DNA from: Elusimicrobia bacterium RIFOXYA2_FULL_47_53
GTDB lineage: Bacteria > Elusimicrobiota > Endomicrobiia > Endomicrobiales > XYA2-FULL-47-53
Direction: 5' to 3'
Length of the DNA stretch: 34,284 bases
Assembly: GCA_001800315.1 (NCBI GenBank)
Contig: MGVE01000015.1
Span: 1 to 34,284, forward strand
Both the position numbers and the translations under genes were made by a program. Every line of letters begins with the position of its first letter. The first letter of the stretch is position 1. Positions 31,465 to 34,284 of the stretch are shown in pieces. Under the pieces are notes generated by a model that worked only from the letters and a program-made list of their open reading frames with translations, did no database searches and had not been told where the DNA came from.

Positions 31465-32582
31465 AAAGAAACTTCGTGCTTCACCGCGCCCTGGCCATAG
31501 CGAAAAAAGAAGTGATGCACATAATGCGCGACCCGTTCACGCTCGGGCTTGCCGTCGTCGTGCCGCTGATAATGGTGTTATTTTTCGGCTTCGCGATAGA
31601 TTTTGATTTCAGGGGAATAAAAGTTGCGGTATACGATCAGGATAATTCGCGGCTTTCAAGGGAGCTGGTAAGAAGCTTCTCGGCTTCGGAATACTTTAAA
31701 ACCTTCGCCGGCGCCAGCGCCGGGGCCCCTGCCAAAGAAATTGAGGAAGGCAAAGCCACAATCTCCATGGTCATAAATTCAGGTTTTGAGCGCGAAATAT
31801 TTTCTTCCCGGAATTCGCAGGCGCAGATAATAGTGGACGGAACCGACAATCAGAAAACCGGCGTCGTCGCGGCCTATCTCGGCGGCATACAGAGGGCCTT
31901 TTCATCAAAACTCTCGGGCTCGCCCGCGAGCGATCCGATTAAAATCACCGCCAGATTCATATACAACCCGGAGCTCAACACAAAGTGGTTCATAGTGCCG
32001 GGGCTTATTGTAATAGTAACGGGGCTTTTATCAATACTGCTCACCGCGCTGACCGTGGCAAGAGAATGGGAAAACGGATCCATGGAAATGCTTCTTTCCA
32101 CGCCGGTCACGCCCTTTGAGATAGTGCTCGGCAAGATATTGCCCTATGTGGGCCTGGGCCTTACCGGAATTGTTTTTGTGTACATTGTCGCGAGGCTTGC
32201 GTTCTCGGTTCCGTTCCGCGGCAGCTATCTGGCCTTAGGCGCGGCCTGTTTTTTATTCATAACAACATCTCTGGCCCAGGGACTGCTGATTTCTGTCATC
32301 ACGCGGCAGCAGCAGAAAGCGATGCAGGCCTCAATGGTCGTGGGGCTTCTGCCTCCCCTGCTTCTGTCGGGTTTTATTTTTCCGATAGAAAGCATGCCGC
32401 TGTTTTTCCGCTACCTGACGATGGTACTGCCGCCGAGATGGTTCACCGCGATAATCCGGACGCTCTTTTTAAAAGGCACGCCCTTTGAGGGGCTTGTGAT
32501 ACCGTTTATCGCCCTTGCCCTGATGGCGGTTATTTTCATTGCCGCGGCTTCAAAAAGATTCAAAAGGGACCTTGAACCATGA
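31461..32582 (+). CDS. ABC-2 type permease 1
   Basis: 373 aa. N-terminal segment KKEVMHIMRDPFTLGLAVVVPLIMVLFFGFAID with TM1, a large extracytoplasmic domain (about 50-170), then five TM segments from KWFIVPGLIVIVTGLLSILLTALTVA to the end. The block AREWENGSMEMLLSTPVTPFEIVLGKILPYVG is typical of ABC2_membrane proteins such as YbhS/YhhJ. It overlaps both neighbours by 4 nt. Confidence 0.93.
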   Translation: MKRNFVLHRALAIAKKEVMHIMRDPFTLGLAVVVPLIMVLFFGFAIDFDFRGIKVAVYDQDNSRLSRELVRSFSASEYFKTFAGASAGAPAKEIEEGKATISMVINSGFEREIFSSRNSQAQIIVDGTDNQKTGVVAAYLGGIQRAFSSKLSGSPASDPIKITARFIYNPELNTKWFIVPGLIVIVTGLLSILLTALTVAREWENGSMEMLLSTPVTPFEIVLGKILPYVGLGLTGIVFVYIVARLAFSVPFRGSYLALGAACFLFITTSLAQGLLISVITRQQQKAMQASMVVGLLPPLLLSGFIFPIESMPLFFRYLTMVLPPRWFTAIIRTLFLKGTPFEGLVIPFIALALMAVIFIAAASKRFKRDLEP

Positions 32583-33688
32583 AAAGCAGCCTTAGAGTAA
32601 TACTTGGCTTTCTGAAAAAAGAGTTCGCCCAGACGCTTCGCGACCCGGTGATGAGGCTTTTTCTTTTCGGCGCTCCGCTGCTTCAGCTTACAATATTCGG
32701 TTACGCCATAACAACGGAATTCAAAAATCTTAAGCTCGCCGTGCTTTTGCAGCCCGATGACAGCGTAATGCGCGAGCTCAGCGGGCATTTCTACAACTCG
32801 GGATGGTTCACCCGCGCGGAAGCCGAACAGGGCGACCCGGAAAAAGCCCTGTATTCGGGCGCGGCCGACGCCGTGCTTATCGCGCCGCCGGGCGGACTGA
32901 CAAAAGCTCTGGGCAGAGGAAACGCCGGACTTCAGCTTTTGATAGACGCCTCCAATGCCACAAAGGCGCGGATTGTTGAGGCCTACGCGTCATCCATTGT
33001 TCAGAAATATGCCGCCTCCCGCTTCCCCGCGCGGGAGCCCGGGCCCGGGCTGTCATTTAATGTGCGGATACTTTACAACCCTTCGCTTGAAACTTCATAC
33101 TTCATGGTTCCCGGCGTAATGACAATGATAATTGCCCTGATCACCGTTATGCTCACGGGCATGTCCATGGCGCGCGAAAAAGAAATGGGAACCTTTGAAA
33201 CGATAATCAGCGCGCCGCTGAAGAACTCCGAGATAGTGCTCGGCAAGACCATCCCCTTTGTGGTTCTCGGCATGGCGGACGCTCTGCTCGTTATTGCCGC
33301 GGGGCTTTTGATTTTCAAGGTTCCCATAGTCGGAAATCTTTTTGTGATATTCGCGGCAAGTTTTATTTTTGTCTGCACCGCCGTCAGCGCCGGCCTGTTA
33401 ATCTCCACTTTCGCCAGAACCCAGCAGCAGGCGATGATGGGAACATTCCTTTTCATTTTTCCCGCGAATCTAATGTCGGGCATAATGTTCCCCATTGAAA
33501 ATATGCCGCTGCTTCTGCGCGCTGTTGCCTATATAAACCCAATAAAATATTACGCGAGCCTTCTTCGGAACAATATGCTTAAAGGCTCTTACCCGGTGGT
33601 GGTTCTTCCGGATCTGGCCGTGCTCACGCTTATGCTTCTGGTAATAGTATTTATTACAATCCGCCGCTTCCGCCGGACTCTCAACTGA
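32579..33688 (+). CDS. ABC-2 type permease 2
   Basis: 369 aa, the same architecture as permease 1 and clearly a paralogue: KKEFAQTLRDPVMRLFLFGAPLLQLTIFGYAITTEF, an extracytoplasmic domain, then MVPGVMTMIIALITVMLTGMSMAREKEMGTFETIISAPLKNSEIVLGKTIPFVV and further TM segments ending in VFITIRRFRRTLN. With permease 1 it likely forms the heterodimeric membrane part, like YbhR with YbhS. Last gene of the exporter operon. Confidence 0.93.
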   Translation: MKSSLRVILGFLKKEFAQTLRDPVMRLFLFGAPLLQLTIFGYAITTEFKNLKLAVLLQPDDSVMRELSGHFYNSGWFTRAEAEQGDPEKALYSGAADAVLIAPPGGLTKALGRGNAGLQLLIDASNATKARIVEAYASSIVQKYAASRFPAREPGPGLSFNVRILYNPSLETSYFMVPGVMTMIIALITVMLTGMSMAREKEMGTFETIISAPLKNSEIVLGKTIPFVVLGMADALLVIAAGLLIFKVPIVGNLFVIFAASFIFVCTAVSAGLLISTFARTQQQAMMGTFLFIFPANLMSGIMFPIENMPLLLRAVAYINPIKYYASLLRNNMLKGSYPVVVLPDLAVLTLMLLVIVFITIRRFRRTLN

Positions 33689-33720
33689 CTCACACTTAAA
33701 CTCCCTCATTGGTTTTTGCA

Positions 33721-33749
33721 TTGCCATAAAATATCATTTATGGTATAAT
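33721..33749 (+). promoter_or_regulatory. Promoter of the tRNA-Ser / GIY-YIG unit
   Basis: TTGCCA (33721-33726), 17-bp spacer, perfect TATAAT (33744-33749). The start of transcription would be about 33756, just before a 5' tRNA fragment. It looks like the original tRNA-Ser promoter. Confidence 0.75.
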
Positions 33750-33776
33750 TCACCCGTCAGGAGAACCCGCTTCGCA

Positions 33777-33808
33777 ATTGAATTCTGGAGAGGTCGCATA
33801 GTTGGCTT
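33777..33808 (+). repeat. Direct repeat, left copy: tRNA-Ser 5' fragment plus leader
   Basis: This 32-bp sequence (ATTGAATTCT followed by the first 22 nt of the tRNA-Ser) is identical to 34121-34152. It places a 5' half-D-arm fragment of the tRNA directly after the promoter. It is not a functional tRNA. Confidence 0.95.
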
Positions 33809-33854
33809 CCCGCCACCGTGTCTTTGGCGGGTTCGCCAGTGGTTTAGTGGCGAA
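33809..33854 (+). other. Pair of adjacent hairpins inside the inserted unit
   Basis: CCCGCCA (33809-33815) pairs with TGGCGGG (33825-33831), and TTCGCCA (33832-33838) with TGGCGAA (33848-33854). They follow the tRNA fragment directly and precede the nuclease gene. Confidence 0.65.
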
Positions 33855-33884
33855 AGTGCAACCGAGCCGTTGACCGGGGGGTCT

Positions 33885-34145
33885 ATGCGGGAATATTTCG
33901 TTTATGTTCTCAGAAGCATCAAGAATCGCAAAATATACACAGGATATACAGCGGAAATCAATAAGCGGATTCACAGGCACAACAGCAGAAGGGTTAAATC
34001 AACAAAAGCATGCGTTCCGCTTAAACTGATTTATTGCGAAAGATTTACTGAAAAGGCCACCGCGCAAAGAAGAGAAAGATTTTTGAAATCCGGTAAAGGC
34101 AGAATGGTGCTGGAAAATATATTGAATTCTGGAGAGGTCGCATAG
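33885..34145 (+). CDS. GIY-YIG nuclease, single domain
   Basis: 86 aa from the ATG at 33885 with a GGGGGG ribosome site; the TTG at 33870 is less likely. The GIY-YIG domain is complete: FVYVLRS (first motif), IYTGYT (YIG variant), an Arg in NKRIHRHNS and Glu in YCERF (about 52), then TAQRRERFLKSGKGR. Small GIY-YIG proteins of this kind are nucleases; many are mobile. The last 8 codons (ILNSGEVA and stop) are read from the tRNA-Ser leader and tRNA 5' end, so the gene overlaps the tRNA by 15 nt. Together with the repeats this suggests a mobile unit. Confidence 0.92.
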   Translation: MREYFVYVLRSIKNRKIYTGYTAEINKRIHRHNSRRVKSTKACVPLKLIYCERFTEKATAQRRERFLKSGKGRMVLENILNSGEVA

Positions 34146-34152
34146 TTGGCTT
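34121..34152 (+). repeat. Direct repeat, right copy (start of intact tRNA-Ser)
   Basis: 32 bp identical to 33777-33808, 344 bp apart. It supplies the tRNA-Ser leader and first 22 nt and the end of the nuclease frame. Confidence 0.95.
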
Positions 34153-34222
34153 AGTGCGCTGGTTTGCTAAACCGGTATACGGATGAAAATCTGTATCGAG
34201 GGTTCAAATCCCTCCCTCTCCG
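34131..34222 (+). tRNA. tRNA-Ser (anticodon GCU)
   Basis: 92 nt with a perfect acceptor stem GGAGAGG / CCTCTCC and discriminator G. The D stem is GCA/TGC, the anticodon stem CTGGT/ACCGG with loop TTGCTAA (anticodon GCT), the long variable arm has ATACGGAT/ATCTGTAT, and the T stem is GAGGG/CCCTC with TTCAAAT. CCA is not encoded. It reads AGC/AGU codons. The 5' end overlaps the nuclease gene. The nearest promoter is 382 bp upstream. Confidence 0.97.
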
Positions 34223-34262
34223 TTGATTTTTTGAATGGGCAAAAGCCCATACAAAAAATCAA
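34223..34262. other. Inverted repeat after tRNA-Ser
   Basis: TTGATTTTTTG ... CAAAAAATCAA (34223-34233 / 34252-34262) with an inner stem ATGGGC/GCCCAT around AAAA. It is a strong 40-nt hairpin but has no T-run at the 3' side on the plus strand, so it may process or end the tRNA transcript in an atypical way. Confidence 0.45.
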
Positions 34263-34284
34263 AGAATAGAATGGATTTGAACCG

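Noticed and set aside
33756-34152. Group I intron in the tRNA-Ser gene
   Set aside because: The tRNA sequence is repeated rather than split between two exons and the downstream copy is complete, so no splicing is needed.
34223-34262. Standard intrinsic terminator after tRNA-Ser
   Set aside because: The hairpin is strong, but the side that should carry a T-run on the plus strand is A-rich, so it is listed only as an inverted repeat.
34266-34284. Possible 3' part of a second, minus-strand tRNA
   Set aside because: The complement of the window end contains GGTTCAAATCC, like a T-arm, but the T stem would have a C-A mismatch and the acceptor side is not convincing; the window ends before it can be tested.

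Overview
This window looks like chromosome of a diderm (Gram-negative type) bacterium of about 50% GC. The envelope signs are lipoproteins with lipoboxes, a TolC-family outer-membrane channel, an LpoB-like activator of peptidoglycan synthesis and an O-antigen-ligase-like protein. The 16S 5' end alone does not let me name the organism. An Elusimicrobiota-like or other little-studied diderm lineage would fit the mix of genes, but that is inference. Shine-Dalgarno sites (GGAGG-like) and sigma70-type promoters (TTGACA / TATAAT, 17-bp spacer) are easy to see. Nearly every gene from 1 to 26904 is on the minus strand; from 27054 to the end everything is on the plus strand.

Layout. (1) 1-1000: 5' end of a 16S rRNA gene (minus) with a boxA-bearing leader and three tandem consensus-like promoters. 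(2) 1091-5131: envelope lipoprotein cluster (LpoB-like, a TPR lipoprotein of the COG3014 type, two LPP20-family proteins). (3) 5155-7429: two AbiEii/MNT-like nucleotidyltransferase modules, each followed by a small protein; the first module lies between two copies of a dispersed repeat. (4) 7454-11124: HD-GYP response regulator, phosphofructokinase, cyclic-nucleotide-binding protein and tyrosyl-tRNA synthetase in one direction. (5) 11146-18309: bactofilin-like membrane protein, CoA-binding protein, DEAD-box helicase, exported Pcm, GNAT, a frameshifted HExxH protein, and an O-antigen ligase with TPRs. (6) 18722-21336: secreted operon with an M48 protease and two unknown exported proteins, then a PNPOx-fold protein. 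(7) 21389-25480: partition locus parA - FliG-like/TPR protein - parB with two perfect parS sites, embedded in a repeat-rich stretch with a long (about 128 bp) inverted repeat and a truncated radical-SAM gene. (8) 25925-26904: DUF4416 protein and a membrane hydrolase-like protein, divergent from (9) 27054-33688: a TetR-controlled operon for a complete tripartite exporter (TolC, HlyD, two different ABC ATPases, two ABC-2 permeases), similar in layout to E. coli YbhGFSR. (10) 33721-34262: tRNA-Ser(GCU), whose promoter and first 22 nt have been separated from the intact gene by a 344-bp unit carrying a GIY-YIG nuclease gene.

The most unusual item is (10). The nuclease ORF ends inside the intact tRNA gene, and the same 32 bp (tRNA leader plus tRNA nt 1-22) is repeated perfectly upstream of the ORF. 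That looks like a minimal mobile element which enters the 5' half of a tRNA gene and rebuilds it. Other points worth a second look: a FliG-domain protein inside the parAB operon, palindromic repeats whose arms covary between copies, the asymmetric ATPase pair of the exporter, likely leaderless mRNAs for parA and the HD-GYP gene, and an A7 frameshift in a putative metallopeptidase.
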